Shown one piece after another: positions 53,608 to 62,410 of a stretch of DNA of 64,000 bases. Under the pieces are notes generated by a model. It saw only the letters and a list, made by a program, of their open reading frames with translations. It did no database searches and had not been told where the DNA came from. Source of the DNA: Alphaproteobacteria bacterium HT1-32 (GTDB taxonomy: Bacteria; Pseudomonadota; Alphaproteobacteria; Rhodospirillales; HT1-32); contig WJPL01000001.1 in assembly GCA_009649675.1 (NCBI GenBank), forward strand, positions 2,190,469-2,254,468, in the 5' to 3' direction. A program made the translations under genes and the position numbers. Positions within the stretch are counted from its first letter, which is position 1. Each line of letters begins with the position of its first letter.

Positions 53608-54105
53608 TTACTCCTCCCGGAGAAAATAGATCAGGTCGAGGACCGGCGGTGGTGTTGTTGTCTGGCTCAGCAGGCCATGTGCCTGGCCGCGATGATGGGT
53701 GGCATGGTTGAACAGGTGACCCAGCACCAGCCTGAGCGGTGTGACACAGGCTTCACCGGACGTGGTGTGGTAGGCCAGATCACCTTCAAGACGGGCAGGT
53801 TTCATATCCAGCAGCGTGTTGATGATCGTCTCGTCAAAGCTTTCCCGGGCGGACCAGAGCGAGTCGAGATCGTCGTAGAGGACTTCATCCAGCCGGCTGA
53901 TGCCGCTGTCCCGCCCTTCGATGCGGGATATCCAGATGCGATCACCGACAAGGATATGATTCAGCGTGCCATGCAGGGAGCCGAAAAAAGCCTGCCGGTT
54001 ACGGTAATAATCGTCACTGCTGAGTTTCGAGGCGGCATCATACAGGCGGTTGTTGGCCCACCGGTTATAGCGTGACAACAGACGGAAATAATCGAGGTCG
54101 CTCAT
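53608..54105 (-). CDS. DinB-like metal-binding protein
   Basis: Four-helix bundle of 165 aa of the DinB/YfiT superfamily. The histidine triad is provided by LHGTLNHILVGDRIW and LGHLFNHATHHRGQAHGLL. Members bind a metal and often transfer bacillithiol or other thiols; in alphaproteobacteria the role is undefined. It starts one base after the EamA transporter gene, with which it is probably co-transcribed. Confidence 0.85.
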   Translation of the reverse strand: MSDLDYFRLLSRYNRWANNRLYDAASKLSSDDYYRNRQAFFGSLHGTLNHILVGDRIWISRIEGRDSGISRLDEVLYDDLDSLWSARESFDETIINTLLDMKPARLEGDLAYHTTSGEACVTPLRLVLGHLFNHATHHRGQAHGLLSQTTTPPPVLDLIYFLREE

Positions 54106-54106
54106 C

Positions 54107-55024
54107 TCAACTCCTTTTTGCCGTCTCCTTCAGGCGTCCGTCGAGCGCGGCGCGGCGGGAGGGTTTCAGGGCCAGGATATTACCGAACACCACCAGCACG
54201 ACACCGCCAACAGCAGGCAGGGTCCAGTGATAGTTCTCAAACATTGTGGACAACAGCAATGCCACCAGCGGAAACAGCACGGTGGCATAGGCGGCCCTGT
54301 CAGCCCCGATCCGGCCCAGCAGGGTCAGATAGGCGCCAAAACCGAAGACGGTGCCGAACAGCGACAGATAGACCAGCGACAGCAGATAGGGTGCCTGCCA
54401 GTCGATGATGAAATCCCGGCCCAGCAGCAGGGCGACAGTAGCGGCAACCATTGAACCGTAGAGCATGCCCCAGGCGTTGGTCTGGATGACCGGCAGACCG
54501 CTGCGCTGGTTCCGTCCGGAAATCAGATTACCGACCGAGGCGAGAGCCGTTCCGGCAATGCAGAGTGCCATGCCCCGGAAGCCTTCGTCCTCAAAATTGA
54601 AACCTTTGAGTTCCGGCAGAAACAGCAGGCCAATGCCGCCCAGTCCTATAATGGCACTGACGGCCACCCGGGGACGGACAGGTTGCCCGAAGAACAGCGC
54701 GCCAAGGCTGATATTGAACAGAATGATCATCGAAAAGGAGACGGCGACCAGGCCGCTGGTGACAAACCCCGTCGCAAAATAAAAGATCAGATAATTGCCG
54801 GAAAACAGGAAGCAGCCCTGAAAGGCAATCCAGCAATGCTGTCGCCAGTTGAAGCGCAGGTTTTTGCCCCGCAGCAGGCACCAGCCAAACAGGATCAGAC
54901 TGGCTGAAATGAATCGCCAGACGATCGAGACTTCCGGTGAGACCACGCCAAGCTGAAAGATGATGGCGTACCATGTGGTACCCCAGATCAGGACGGTGGT
55001 TGCGTAGAGAAAGCTGTTTGTCAT
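54107..55024 (-). CDS. EamA/DMT-family transporter
   Basis: Drug/metabolite transporter of 305 aa with ten hydrophobic helices in two EamA repeats; TVLIWGTTWYAIIFQLG is the first-helix signature, and GTVFGFGAYLTLLGRIGADRAAYATVLFPLVALLLS is typical of the second repeat. Substrate unknown, often amino acids or metabolites. It is upstream of and nearly overlapping the DinB gene. Confidence 0.87.
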   Translation of the reverse strand: MTNSFLYATTVLIWGTTWYAIIFQLGVVSPEVSIVWRFISASLILFGWCLLRGKNLRFNWRQHCWIAFQGCFLFSGNYLIFYFATGFVTSGLVAVSFSMIILFNISLGALFFGQPVRPRVAVSAIIGLGGIGLLFLPELKGFNFEDEGFRGMALCIAGTALASVGNLISGRNQRSGLPVIQTNAWGMLYGSMVAATVALLLGRDFIIDWQAPYLLSLVYLSLFGTVFGFGAYLTLLGRIGADRAAYATVLFPLVALLLSTMFENYHWTLPAVGGVVLVVFGNILALKPSRRAALDGRLKETAKRS

Positions 55025-55160
55025 TTGCCTGATCTGGCTACTGCCAAGTCGGGCCTCTCGTCAATTGAAACAATGCCTCCATGACAAATCCCGAACGCAT
55101 GGTGGTTGCGATGCGGGCTTTCTGTTACCATCTCAGGGTCAGTAACTGACGAGGTGAGTT

Positions 55161-55799
55161 ATGGTCGAGAAAACCGATATCCGAACCAGAATCATCGAAG
55201 CCGCGCTTGTTTGCGCGGCAGATTGCGACTGGCGGGACGTGTCGATGGCTGACATTGCGGCGAAAGCAGATATCAGCATCGCCGACCTTTACGAAGAATT
55301 TTCCAGCCGGTCTGCGCTGCTGAACGGATTTGGCCGGATGATTGATGCCGGGGTACTGGCAGGCGGTGCGGCTGCCATGGACGAACCGGCGGCAGACCGT
55401 CTGTTCGATGTGCTGATGCGCCGCTTTGATATGCTCAACCGCTATCGTGAGGGGGTATTGTCGATTGTAGATGCATCATCGCGAGACCCGATGATGGCAC
55501 TATGTGGTGCCGGTCAGCTGCGCCAGTCCATGAGCTGGATGCTGGAAGCAGCAGGCCTGTCATCCGACGGATGGCGCGGCATGCTCCGGATCAAGGGACT
55601 GATGGCTGTGTATCTTTATACGCTGCGTGTCTGGATGCGGGATGACAGTGAAGATATGGCGAAAACCATGGCAGCCCTCGACCGGGCGCTGAAACAGGCT
55701 GGCCGGTTTGCGTCCGGGATGGAGCGCGGGCTGTCGCGCATGCCCGGACGGCGCAGAGGCGCGGCTGAGACAGAACCGGCGGCGGAGGCTGCTGTTTAA
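55161..55799 (+). CDS. TetR-family regulator upstream of a phasin gene
   Basis: Protein of 212 aa. The N-terminal helix-turn-helix is TRIIEAALVCAADCDWRDVSMADIAAKADISIADLYEEF (about 9-48; a recognisable TetR N-domain). The C-terminal helical domain (GWRGMLRIKGLMAVYLYTLRVWM) resembles COQ9-related regulators. The tail is Arg/Ala-rich. It is 42 bases upstream of a phasin gene on the same strand, so the two may be co-transcribed. Confidence 0.8.
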   Translation: MVEKTDIRTRIIEAALVCAADCDWRDVSMADIAAKADISIADLYEEFSSRSALLNGFGRMIDAGVLAGGAAAMDEPAADRLFDVLMRRFDMLNRYREGVLSIVDASSRDPMMALCGAGQLRQSMSWMLEAAGLSSDGWRGMLRIKGLMAVYLYTLRVWMRDDSEDMAKTMAALDRALKQAGRFASGMERGLSRMPGRRRGAAETEPAAEAAV

Positions 55800-55841
55800 T
55801 CGTCGGCTGATACCGGCCGGCATCACAGAAGGAGAGAAGAT

Positions 55842-56300
55842 ATGGCGAAGAAGACCCAGTCTATGCCCGGTTTTGACCCGATGGCCTTCTGGAAAGACTT
55901 TGATCCGGCAAAAATGATGGGCGACATGCAGGCGCCGGGAATTGATGTCCAGTCGATTGTCCAGTTCCAGCAGCGCAACCTTGAAGCACTGGCCGCCGCA
56001 AACCGGACGGCCTTTGAAGGTGCGCAGGCAGTGATGGCTCGGCAGGCGGAAATCCTGCGTGAGGCGATGGAAGAAATGCGGGGTGCCGTGGAGTCAATGT
56101 CGACGAAAAATCTGCCGGAAGATGTTGTCGTCCAGCAGACCGACATGATGAAACAGTCGTTTGAAAAAACCGTTTCCAACATGCGCGAACTGTCGGAAAT
56201 GATGGCCAAATCGAACACGCAGGCCGTTGACGAGGTAAACCGCCGTATCGGTGAAAGCCTTGAAGAACTGAAAAGCAATATCAAGAAAGCGAAAGGCTGA
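55842..56300 (+). CDS. phaP: Phasin family protein
   Basis: Protein of 152 aa that coats polyhydroxyalkanoate granules. It opens with MAKKTQSMPGFDPMAFWKDF and contains the amphipathic phasin core (IVQFQQRNLEALAAANRTAF, EGAQAVMARQAEILREAMEEM), ending in the coiled region RRIGESLEELKSNIKKA. It is about 29 kb from the phaR/phaAB locus and has no TGC-rich PhaR-like site in front. A strong GGAGAGAAG site precedes the ATG. Confidence 0.88.
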   Translation: MAKKTQSMPGFDPMAFWKDFDPAKMMGDMQAPGIDVQSIVQFQQRNLEALAAANRTAFEGAQAVMARQAEILREAMEEMRGAVESMSTKNLPEDVVVQQTDMMKQSFEKTVSNMRELSEMMAKSNTQAVDEVNRRIGESLEELKSNIKKAKG

Positions 56301-56365
56301 TCTCAGCCTTCGCTGTTACCGCCGGTCGGGAAAATAGCGGGGCAGGCTCATAATGCAGCCTGCCC
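56293..56365 (+). terminator. Two hairpins after phaP
   Basis: AAGGCTGA-TC-TCAGCCTT (56293-56310) begins within the last codons of phaP, and GGGCAGGCT/AGCCTGCCC (56340-56365) follows with an 8-base loop. Neither has a strong T run, so they may act together or with Rho. Confidence 0.45.
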
Positions 56366-56390
56366 GGAGTCCTGATATCTGTCGTTCCGG

Positions 56391-57665
56391 TTGAATGATT
56401 GCCTGTCGGCTGACATCTTCGCTGCCCGATTTTTCGAAACAGCCGAGCATATGTCGACCATGTCCTCTCCGATGCTTCTTCGCCGTGCGGTTGCCGCTGC
56501 CCAGTCCCGAAATGCTGCTGTCGCTCTCTGGCGGCTGCCTGATGCCACATCGACAGACCTGCTGATCTCACTTCCTGGTGGATGGTCGAAAGGGGCGGTG
56601 GACTTCGCTGATAACCGTCCGGCCTTTGCCTTCTCCCGGTATGATAATTTTGATGGTGATGCGGCTGAACTGATCCGGGCTGATCTGCTGATCCGGGATG
56701 GCCGGGCAGAGTTTATCGGACCGGATGGCACGTCGCATGATGTCCCGGTTACCGCGGCCCAGACTGACTTTGCCAGCCTGCTGGACGGGATCGGCGAGGA
56801 CGACAGGCGCGTGACGGCTGACGGGTCGTCGGCTGAACCGCCGGTGATTGTCGATCGCGCGCATTATGAAGGTCTGGTCGAAAAGACACTGGCGGCAATC
56901 CATCGTGGTGAGATTGAAAAAGCCGTGGGCTCGCGGGCGGTCGCTGTTGATCTGCCGGGTGATGGCGACCTGCTGGATCTGTTCGACAAGCTGAGGGTGA
57001 AATATCCGGCGGCTTTTGTCTGTCTGACCCTGTTGCCGGGAATTGGCTGCTGGGTTGTCGCGACGCCGGAGCGTCTGCTTTCGGTCGATGATGCAAGCGC
57101 CCGGACCATGGCGCTTGCGGGAACGCAGACGCTGGATGCGGATGCCGATGTGGACGCTGTGAGCTGGCGCGGCAAATTCATCGAGGAACAGGCGCTGGTC
57201 TGTCGTTATATGCGCACCCGGTTTGAAACCTGTGGTTTTCATACCTATCAGGAAGCCGGACCGCGTACCGTCCGTGCGGCCAACCTGGCGCATCTTCGGT
57301 CTGTCTTCACGGTGCCGGCGAATGCCGGGGACTTTGCCGATGACCGTGCATTCAGAAATGCCTGTAATCATCTGCTGCGCGAAATGCACCCGACCTCTGC
57401 TGTCTGCGGCATGCCCCGGCAGAAAGCCATCGACTTTCTGGCCGCAGAAGAAGGCTATGAACGGGATTATTATTGCGGCTATCTCGGCCCGCTGAATATC
57501 GGCGGGTCGTCAGACCTGTTCGTCAATCTGCGGGTGGCACAGATTATCGGGCGGACTGTCTATCTGTATGTCGGTGCAGGCCTGGTCGACGGTTCTGTCC
57601 CATCAGAGGAATGGCAGGAAACCGTCGAGAAAAGCAAGACACTGGGGTCAGTCATCGGCGGATGA
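56391..57665 (+). CDS. Isochorismate synthase-like chorismate-binding enzyme
   Basis: Protein of 424 aa of the MST/chorismate-binding family. It has the SRAVAVDLPG segment, MALAGTQTL (GT motif), KFIEEQALVCRYM (catalytic/metal Glu pair), HPTSAVCGMPRQKAIDFL and EEGYERDYYCGYLGPL (metal-site Glu, RxYYxGxxG). These fit isochorismate synthases (MenF/EntC/DhbC) rather than anthranilate synthases. No menD, entB, pchB or other partner is in the window. The start is uncertain: MNDCLS at 56391 or MSTMSS at 56451; both have weak ribosome sites. Confidence 0.72.
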   Translation: MNDCLSADIFAARFFETAEHMSTMSSPMLLRRAVAAAQSRNAAVALWRLPDATSTDLLISLPGGWSKGAVDFADNRPAFAFSRYDNFDGDAAELIRADLLIRDGRAEFIGPDGTSHDVPVTAAQTDFASLLDGIGEDDRRVTADGSSAEPPVIVDRAHYEGLVEKTLAAIHRGEIEKAVGSRAVAVDLPGDGDLLDLFDKLRVKYPAAFVCLTLLPGIGCWVVATPERLLSVDDASARTMALAGTQTLDADADVDAVSWRGKFIEEQALVCRYMRTRFETCGFHTYQEAGPRTVRAANLAHLRSVFTVPANAGDFADDRAFRNACNHLLREMHPTSAVCGMPRQKAIDFLAAEEGYERDYYCGYLGPLNIGGSSDLFVNLRVAQIIGRTVYLYVGAGLVDGSVPSEEWQETVEKSKTLGSVIGG

Positions 57666-57680
57666 GCAGCATCGCCGGGC

Positions 57681-58142
57681 TCAGCCAAAATCAATGGCAC
57701 CATCGGGCAGCAGATAGAGCACAAGAGCGCGGCCATCTTTAACGGTCGGGCGATGGGCGCTCCCGGGTGTGTTGACGGACCAGCCGGCCCCGGCTCCGTC
57801 AAAGGTGGCGCTGCTGTCGACGGGCATGGTCAGGCAGACTTCGCCATTGGGGTGGGTGTGGCGCGGTCCGGCGATATCGGTCATGTCGACGACATCCACG
57901 CTCATACCAGCGGTTGCGTCACCGGGCTTGATAACCCGGCCATATTTCAGCGGCGCTTCTCCATGCCGGCACATCCAGCCATCTTCAATGGCTGCATGAC
58001 AGGCGGTGGTGATGGCCTGAACAACCTTGCCATCAGCCGGAAAACGGCTGTTCAGCTCGGTTTCAAGAGTGGTGTTCCATTCTGATCCCTTCACGGTATC
58101 AATCACGGGTGTCAGAATTTCGGTGAATTCCTCGCGCTGCAT
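57681..58142 (-). CDS. DUF4863 protein (4-hydroxylaminobenzoate lyase-like)
   Basis: Protein of 153 aa matching the DUF4863 family, which contains the 4-hydroxylaminobenzoate lyase PnbB. Conserved stretches include LNSRFPADG, IEDGWMCRHGEAPLKYGRV, SVDVVDMTDIAGPRHTHPNG (cupin-like His pair), GAGWSVNTPGSAHRPTVKDG and ALVLYLLPDGAIDF. The start at 58142 was chosen because it lies 5 bases after the hydrolase stop, completing the compact liv operon. The activity of this copy is inferred only; many family members have no tested function. Confidence 0.72.
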   Translation of the reverse strand: MQREEFTEILTPVIDTVKGSEWNTTLETELNSRFPADGKVVQAITTACHAAIEDGWMCRHGEAPLKYGRVIKPGDATAGMSVDVVDMTDIAGPRHTHPNGEVCLTMPVDSSATFDGAGAGWSVNTPGSAHRPTVKDGRALVLYLLPDGAIDFG

Positions 58143-58147
58143 GATGA

Positions 58148-58963
58148 TCAGTCCTTTTGCAAGAGGGGGGTGATAAACTCGACGATACGCTCTGCTACTT
58201 CGTCCCGGTTTTCCAGATGGGGTGAATGCCCGCAACCCGCAACCATCCAGGCCTCTGCCGGGCCGGAGACGGTGGAAACGATCGATTTGACCTGTGCTTC
58301 GGTGCCGTATTCGTCCTTCTCACCCTGAATGGCGAGAAGCGGAACCGTAATGTCCGGCAGGAACTCCTCAATGTTCCAGTCCCGGAAACCGTCACTCAGC
58401 CAGACATCATTCCAGCCGCGAAAGGCGATATCGACATTCTTCCCGTGATAGCGGGACAGCCGTTCACGCAGGTCGGTGTCTTCATAGGCAGTACGGGCGG
58501 CCTCGATGCCCCGCCGGCAGGCATCTTCGTTGAAGACGTGGGCGGCAAGGGTCACCAGACCCAGAATACGCCCGCCTGCGACATCGGAACCGGCATGGAT
58601 CAGGGCAATGGAGCCGCCGTCGCTATGTCCGATCAGGATCGCATTGCGGATGCTGAAATGATCGAGAACGGCAGGCAGCATGTCGAGTGCTTCGTCATGC
58701 ATGAAAGCGGGTTGCCGGGGCAGATCAACCGGATCGGAGTTGCCATATCCCCGGCGGCTGAACACGAGAGCGCTGCAACCGCTTGCGGCCGCAATGGTGT
58801 CGGGAATGTCGCGCCACAGACCGGCGCATCCCAGCCCCTCATGCAGAAAGACCAGAACGGGGTGATCGACTTGTTGCAGGCCCAGCCAGCGATATTCAAT
58901 CCGCTCGCCGCCGATATCGGCGAACCGCACATCTTCCGGCGTGCGTTCGGCGAGATCCGTCAT
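58148..58963 (-). CDS. Alpha/beta hydrolase
   Basis: Protein of 271 aa. The oxyanion/hydrolase core LVFLHEGLGCAGLWRDIP is followed by the nucleophile elbow GHSDGGS (about residue 114), acid GEKDEYG and base GCGHSPHLE. The pattern is of C-C bond or ester hydrolases such as MhpC-like enzymes. It is encoded between livF and the DUF4863 gene at intervals of 6 and 5 bases, so it is very probably part of the same pathway as the imported substrate. Confidence 0.85.
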   Translation of the reverse strand: MTDLAERTPEDVRFADIGGERIEYRWLGLQQVDHPVLVFLHEGLGCAGLWRDIPDTIAAASGCSALVFSRRGYGNSDPVDLPRQPAFMHDEALDMLPAVLDHFSIRNAILIGHSDGGSIALIHAGSDVAGGRILGLVTLAAHVFNEDACRRGIEAARTAYEDTDLRERLSRYHGKNVDIAFRGWNDVWLSDGFRDWNIEEFLPDITVPLLAIQGEKDEYGTEAQVKSIVSTVSGPAEAWMVAGCGHSPHLENRDEVAERIVEFITPLLQKD

Positions 58964-58969
58964 CAGCCG

Positions 58970-59668
58970 TCAGACACCCAGATAGCGGTGCAGAATTTCA
59001 TCATTCGAGGCAAGGTCCGCTGAGCTGCCGGTCCAGGCGACGACACCTTTTTCAATCACGACGTGACGGTCGGCAATCCGTGTCAGGTCCCGGACGTTCT
59101 TGTCGATGACAAGGATCGACTGTCCCTCGGCTTTCAGACGTTCCAGACAGGACCAGATGATCTGGCGGATCAGCGGGGCCAGACCCTCGGTCGCTTCATC
59201 AAGGATGAGCAGATGAGGATTGGTCATCAGGGCCCGTCCGATGGCCAGCATTTGCTGTTCGCCGCCGGAGAGCAGATTACCCATGGAACCCGCCCGCGCC
59301 CGCAGTTCGGGGAACATTTCGAACACCCGTTCGATGGTCCAGCTGTCTTTTCTGCCGGACCGGTTGGCGGCGGTTGCGATCAGGTTTTCGCTGACCGTCA
59401 GGTTGGGGAATATCTGGCGGCCTTCCGGCACCAGCCCGAGCCCGGCCTTGGCGATGCGAAAGGAGGGTTGCCCGGCAATCGGCTGACCATTGAATTCAAT
59501 ATGACCGCGTGTCGGCACGATGCCCATGATGGAGTTGACGGTCGTCGTCTTCCCCATGCCGTTGCGGCCGAGCAGGGTGACGACTTCGCCTTCGCCAACT
59601 TCCAGTGACATGCCGAACAGGACCTGACTGGAGCCATAGAATGTTTCGATATTTTCGACTTTCAGCAT
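58970..59668 (-). CDS. livF: Branched-chain-type ABC transporter ATP-binding protein LivF
   Basis: ATPase of 232 aa. Walker A is LLGRNGMGKTTTV (about 36-48), signature LLSGGEQQMLAIGRAL, Walker B LLILDEATEGLAP. The start at 59668 (MLKVENIETFYG) is chosen because its ATG lies next to the livG stop; the 10-codon extension has no family similarity. It acts with LivG as the ATPase pair. Confidence 0.94.
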   Translation of the reverse strand: MLKVENIETFYGSSQVLFGMSLEVGEGEVVTLLGRNGMGKTTTVNSIMGIVPTRGHIEFNGQPIAGQPSFRIAKAGLGLVPEGRQIFPNLTVSENLIATAANRSGRKDSWTIERVFEMFPELRARAGSMGNLLSGGEQQMLAIGRALMTNPHLLILDEATEGLAPLIRQIIWSCLERLKAEGQSILVIDKNVRDLTRIADRHVVIEKGVVAWTGSSADLASNDEILHRYLGV

Positions 59669-59669
59669 G

Positions 59670-60416
59670 TCAGGCTGCCTCGTCACCAAGATAGGCACGC
59701 TTTACCGCGTCATCGTTGCGGACCTCTTCGGGCGAGCCGGACGCGATGATCTGGCCATAGACCAGGACGGAAATCCGGTCTGCCAGCGCGAAGACGACAT
59801 CCATGTCATGCTCGATCAGCAGCATCGTCTTTTCGCCCTTCAGGCTTTGCAGCACCTGAACCATGCGTTGTGACTCTTCCGGCCCCATACCGGCCATTGG
59901 TTCATCAAGCAGCAGCATCTTCGGGCTGGTTGCCAGTGCCATGGCAATCTCAAGCTGTCGCTTTTCGCCATGCGACAGGTTGGAGACCAGATCCTGCCGG
60001 CGGTCGGTCAGGCCAACGCGGGCCAGTGCCTGTTCTGCCGGTCCGGTCAGTTCCGGATCCTGTCCGGCTGCTTTCCAGAACCGGAAGGAATGACCGCTGT
60101 GGGCCTGCACGGCGAGAGCGACATTCTGCAATACCGTCATCGACTGAAAGACGCTGGTAATCTGGAAAGACCGGGCCAGACCAAGATGCGACCGGCGATA
60201 GGCCGTGGACCGCGTGATGGTCCGTCCGTCGAAGATAATTCGCCCGGAATCCGGATATTGTTCGCCGGAAAGCTGGGAGATAAGGGTGGTTTTTCCAGCA
60301 CCGTTCGGGCCGATAATCGCGTGGATTTCGTTTTCGGTGACATCCAGATTGACGTTATCGGTGGCGGTAACACCGCCAAAGCTTTTGCGGAGGTCCTCGA
60401 TCCTGAGCAGGGCCAT
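59670..60416 (-). CDS. livG: Branched-chain-type ABC transporter ATP-binding protein LivG
   Basis: ATPase of 248 aa with Walker A GPNGAGKTTLISQL, signature NLSHGEKRQLEIAMAL (SHGE variant normal for LivG) and Walker B MLLLDEPMAGMGPEE. It overlaps livM by one base and is one base from livF, so translation is coupled. Confidence 0.94.
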   Translation of the reverse strand: MALLRIEDLRKSFGGVTATDNVNLDVTENEIHAIIGPNGAGKTTLISQLSGEQYPDSGRIIFDGRTITRSTAYRRSHLGLARSFQITSVFQSMTVLQNVALAVQAHSGHSFRFWKAAGQDPELTGPAEQALARVGLTDRRQDLVSNLSHGEKRQLEIAMALATSPKMLLLDEPMAGMGPEESQRMVQVLQSLKGEKTMLLIEHDMDVVFALADRISVLVYGQIIASGSPEEVRNDDAVKRAYLGDEAA

Positions 60417-61393
60417 CAGCCTTCTCCCCCCGGACGCTTTGATCCCAGCAGGCCATCAATGCCGCCACGGACAAACAGGACGATGATAATCAGAATCGGA
60501 CCGAAGACGATGTGCCAGTTTTCAAACATGGAAGACAGAGTTTCCTCGGCCAGCAGGTAGCCCAGGGCACCGAGGACCGGGCCAAAGATACTGCCGGCCC
60601 CTCCCAGTACGACCATGAAGATCAGTTCACCGGATCGCGCCCAGTCCATCATCTCCGGTGAGATGAAGCTGGTGAAATTGCCGAGCAGCGCCCCGGCATA
60701 GGTACACATCGCGCCGGAAATGACATAGCAGATGAGCCGGTAGCGATAGGTGTCGAAGCCGATTGCCTGCATCCGGCGTTCGTTGTCTTTCGCCCCGCGG
60801 ATGACCATGCCGAAACGGGAGCCGACCAGCCGGCTGACGATAAACAGGGCGGCGACCAGGGAGATCAAAATCAGATAATAGAGATGAACATCGTCTTCCA
60901 TGTCGAAAGACCAGAAACCCAGATCAAGCGGCAGTTCGCTGCGCAGGTTGATGACCAGTCCGTCATCCCCGCCATATTCGTCGAGCGAGACCAGGGCGAA
61001 ATACACCATCTGCGAGAACGCCATGGTAATCATGATGAAATAGACGCCCTTCGTACGCAGGCTGATGGCACCGGTGATCAGCGCAAACAGGGCTCCCACG
61101 CCAATGGCGAGCGGGATATGTACGGAGGCGTCGTAGATGTCGTAATAGGCCGGGATGCCGACACAATAGGCACCAAGCCCGAGATAGGCCGCATGGCCGA
61201 AGCTGATCATGCCGCCATAGCCAAGCACAAGATTAAGACTGATCGCGGCAATGGCGAAGATCAGCGCACGGCTCAGCAGGTCGAGATAAAACGGCTCGTC
61301 AATGGCGGTGAAGATAGCTGGTGCAAAGGCCAGAACGAGAAGGCTGACAGCGGTGACCCATTCACGCAGTCGCCAGGAAACAGGTGACAACAT
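60416..61393 (-). CDS. livM: Branched-chain-type ABC transporter permease LivM
   Basis: Permease of 325 aa with multiple membrane helices; GYGGMISFGHAAYLGLGAYC and GAKDNERRMQAIGFDTYRYR are the LivM motifs (the latter is the EAA-like coupling loop), and AGALLGNFTSFISPEMM, GGAGSIFGPVLGA follow. It starts two bases after livH ends. Confidence 0.93.
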   Translation of the reverse strand: MLSPVSWRLREWVTAVSLLVLAFAPAIFTAIDEPFYLDLLSRALIFAIAAISLNLVLGYGGMISFGHAAYLGLGAYCVGIPAYYDIYDASVHIPLAIGVGALFALITGAISLRTKGVYFIMITMAFSQMVYFALVSLDEYGGDDGLVINLRSELPLDLGFWSFDMEDDVHLYYLILISLVAALFIVSRLVGSRFGMVIRGAKDNERRMQAIGFDTYRYRLICYVISGAMCTYAGALLGNFTSFISPEMMDWARSGELIFMVVLGGAGSIFGPVLGALGYLLAEETLSSMFENWHIVFGPILIIIVLFVRGGIDGLLGSKRPGGEG

Positions 61394-61395
61394 TC

Positions 61396-62316
61396 TCAGC
61401 GCCCCTTCGGCGGGAAAAGACCCTGAGGCCGGAAGGCCAGGATCGCCGCCATCAGGATATAGATCAGCATGGCCGACAATGCCGGGGCCGCTGTTTCGGC
61501 GGCCTCTGTCGACATGGCGACGGTCAGCAGGTCATCGAGGAATGAACGGCCGAGGGTGTCGATCAGGCCAACAATCAGGGCGGCGATGAACGCGCCTTTG
61601 ATCGAGCCGATCCCGCCGATGATGATAACGACAAAGGCCACGATGATGATCTGATTGCCCATTCCGATACTGGCCTCGGTGATCGGGGCAATCATCATGC
61701 CGGCCAGCCCGGCCAGTGCCGCACCACCGGCGAAGACCAGGGTGAACAGGGTTTTGACATCAATTCCAAGCGCCCCGACCATCGTCCGGTTTGAGGCACC
61801 GGCGCGGATCAGCATGCCGATGCGGGTGCGGGTGACGACAAGATAGAGGCCAAGGGCAACCAGCAGACCGGTTGCTATGATAAGAATGCGGAAAGACGGG
61901 AAGACAAAAGTGCCGATCTCAACCTGACCTTCGAGCCAGTCGGGCAGGGGCACGGTCATGCCGGAGGTGCCCCAGAACAGATGGACAAGGCCGTCGAAGA
62001 ACAGGATCAGGCCGAAGGTCGCCAGCACCTGATCAAGATGGTCGCGGGAGTAAAGCGTCCGCACAGCGATCATCTCGACGACAATTCCCAGCAGAATGAC
62101 GGCGGGGATCGAGAGCAGGATCGCCAGCAGGAAAGAGCCGGTGAGTTGTGCCAGCGTCGCGCAGAAGAAGGCGCCCATCATATAGAGGGAGCCATGTGCG
62201 AGATTGACGAAATCCATGATTCCGAAAACCAGCGTCAGGCCGGCGGCGAGCAAAAACAACAGGATGCCGAGTTGCAGCCCGTTCAGTAACTGTATGAGGA
62301 GAAGTCCTGTATCCAT
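61396..62316 (-). CDS. livH: Branched-chain-type ABC transporter permease LivH
   Basis: Permease of 306 aa. Motifs are LVFGIMDFVNLAHGSLYMMGAF, RIGMLIRAGASNRTMVGALG (coupling loop) and GMGNQIIIVAFVVIIIGGIGSIKGAF. It follows the substrate-binding protein gene after a 94-base interval holding a strong hairpin. Confidence 0.93.
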   Translation of the reverse strand: MDTGLLLIQLLNGLQLGILLFLLAAGLTLVFGIMDFVNLAHGSLYMMGAFFCATLAQLTGSFLLAILLSIPAVILLGIVVEMIAVRTLYSRDHLDQVLATFGLILFFDGLVHLFWGTSGMTVPLPDWLEGQVEIGTFVFPSFRILIIATGLLVALGLYLVVTRTRIGMLIRAGASNRTMVGALGIDVKTLFTLVFAGGAALAGLAGMMIAPITEASIGMGNQIIIVAFVVIIIGGIGSIKGAFIAALIVGLIDTLGRSFLDDLLTVAMSTEAAETAAPALSAMLIYILMAAILAFRPQGLFPPKGR

Positions 62317-62359
62317 GTCTGGTATTCTGGCTTGGTGATGAATACGGGATTGGCAGGTG

Positions 62360-62381
62360 CGGGGGCGCCAGAGCGCCCCCG
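62360..62381 (-). promoter_or_regulatory. Intercistronic hairpin between the binding-protein and permease genes
   Basis: CGGGGGCGC and GCGCCCCCG form a very GC-rich stem with a four-base loop and no T run. Such hairpins lower expression of permease genes relative to the binding protein, or protect the upstream message from decay. Confidence 0.65.
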
Positions 62382-62410
62382 ACCGTCAGGCGTTCATCGC
62401 AGGAGCGATA

